A program made the translations under genes and the position numbers. Below, one piece after another: positions 13,736 through 13,839 of a stretch of DNA of 13,839 nt; the stretch's first letter is position 1; each line of letters starts with the position of its first letter. Source of the DNA: JAKAWQ01 sp035503055 (lineage in GTDB: Bacteria > Pseudomonadota > Alphaproteobacteria > Acetobacterales > Acetobacteraceae); NCBI GenBank assembly GCA_035503055.1, contig DATJTV010000101.1, positions 1 through 13,839 of the forward strand, written 5' to 3'. Under the pieces are notes generated by a model that saw nothing but the letters and a program-made list of their open reading frames with translations, ran no database searches and had not been told where the DNA came from.

Positions 13736-13839
13736 ATGACGGAAGCTGGTCTTAATGACGGTCATCAGCACGGTCATCAAGACGGTGCGTATCGACGGAT
13801 TGAAGTGATCACCGGCGTGGAGCGCCGGCGCCGGTGGCC
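13651..13839 (+). mobile_element. Probable left end of an IS66-type insertion sequence (continues beyond the window)
   Basis: The tip GTAACCGTGGTGAGTGGGTC at 13651 starts with GTAA, the usual first bases of IS66-family terminal repeats. It lies 85 bases before the first transposition gene, a typical distance. If correct, the 8 bases GGAGCATC (13643-13650) are one copy of the target duplication. The right end is outside the window, so the terminus is a proposal. Confidence 0.42.
13736..13839 (+). CDS. tnpA: IS66-type TnpA (OrfA) accessory protein, 5' part only
   Basis: The first 34 codons run to the window edge: MTEAGLNDGHQHGHQDGAYRRIEVITGVERRRRW. The ITGxERRRRW motif introduces the helix-turn-helix region of IS66-family OrfA proteins, which in complete copies continues with a WS-x-E-x-K-A-R-I-V type helix; that part is outside the window. 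The ATG at 13736 is the only sensible start, although the RBS is weak. Its first 34 codons look intact; whether the element is complete is unknown. Confidence 0.65.
   Translation, partial: MTEAGLNDGHQHGHQDGAYRRIEVITGVERRRRW

Noticed and set aside
13448..13780. 110-residue minus-strand frame near the right edge
   Set aside because: Antisense to the proposed insertion-sequence end and its tnpA start; composition is Arg/Thr/Pro-rich as in shadow frames.
1..13839. CRISPR array, tRNA, rRNA or known defence system
   Set aside because: No regularly spaced direct repeats, no tRNA or rRNA sequence and no nuclease, toxin or restriction motifs were seen.

Overview
The window is GC-rich and most likely comes from an alphaproteobacterium. 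Acetobacteraceae or another Rhodospirillales-like group would fit, but this rests on codon bias, the PEP-CTERM proteins, the form of the parS site and the phage-like gene pair, not on a marker gene. Its theme is extracellular polysaccharide and surface-protein biogenesis, interrupted by a phage-like insert and bounded on the right by the start of an IS66-type insertion sequence.

Region 1 (1-1433, minus strand) holds two tandem paralogous secreted proteins. The complete one (602-1294) has a signal peptide and a C-terminal PEP-CTERM exosortase tag. The second (354 to the left edge) is cut by the window end. Each has a match to the sigma-54 -24/-12 promoter at the same distance from its start codon. 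A shared upstream motif lies 65-66 bases from the -12 element in both. A strong rho-independent terminator separates the genes.

Region 2 (1434-6143, minus strand) is a tight gene run: sulfotransferase, family 2 glycosyltransferase, an ATP-grasp ligase fused to a low-molecular-weight tyrosine phosphatase, and a NodB-type polysaccharide deacetylase whose start overlaps the preceding stop. Together these look like enzymes that build and decorate a glycan (sulfation, ligation, deacetylation), with a phosphatase built into one of them.

Region 3 (6144-6497) is non-coding. It contains a perfect 16-base parS (ParB-binding) sequence and three further inverted repeats within about 115 bases. A family 8 glycosyltransferase (6498-7421, minus) follows; a degenerate parS-like palindrome sits just before its start codon.

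Region 4 (7425-12046, plus strand) begins with about 590 bases of leader DNA with inverted repeats and a strong hairpin. It then has two phage-tail-like genes: a 189-residue beta-rich protein and a 1146-residue protein that resembles polysaccharide-active RIFT-barrel/alpha-toroid proteins. Both carry a similar aromatic, glycine-rich module.

Region 5 (12047-13839) holds an FkbM-family methyltransferase gene (minus) that is intact except for one extra base in a run of four C's. A mostly empty stretch follows, and then the first 34 codons of an IS66-type TnpA at the right edge.
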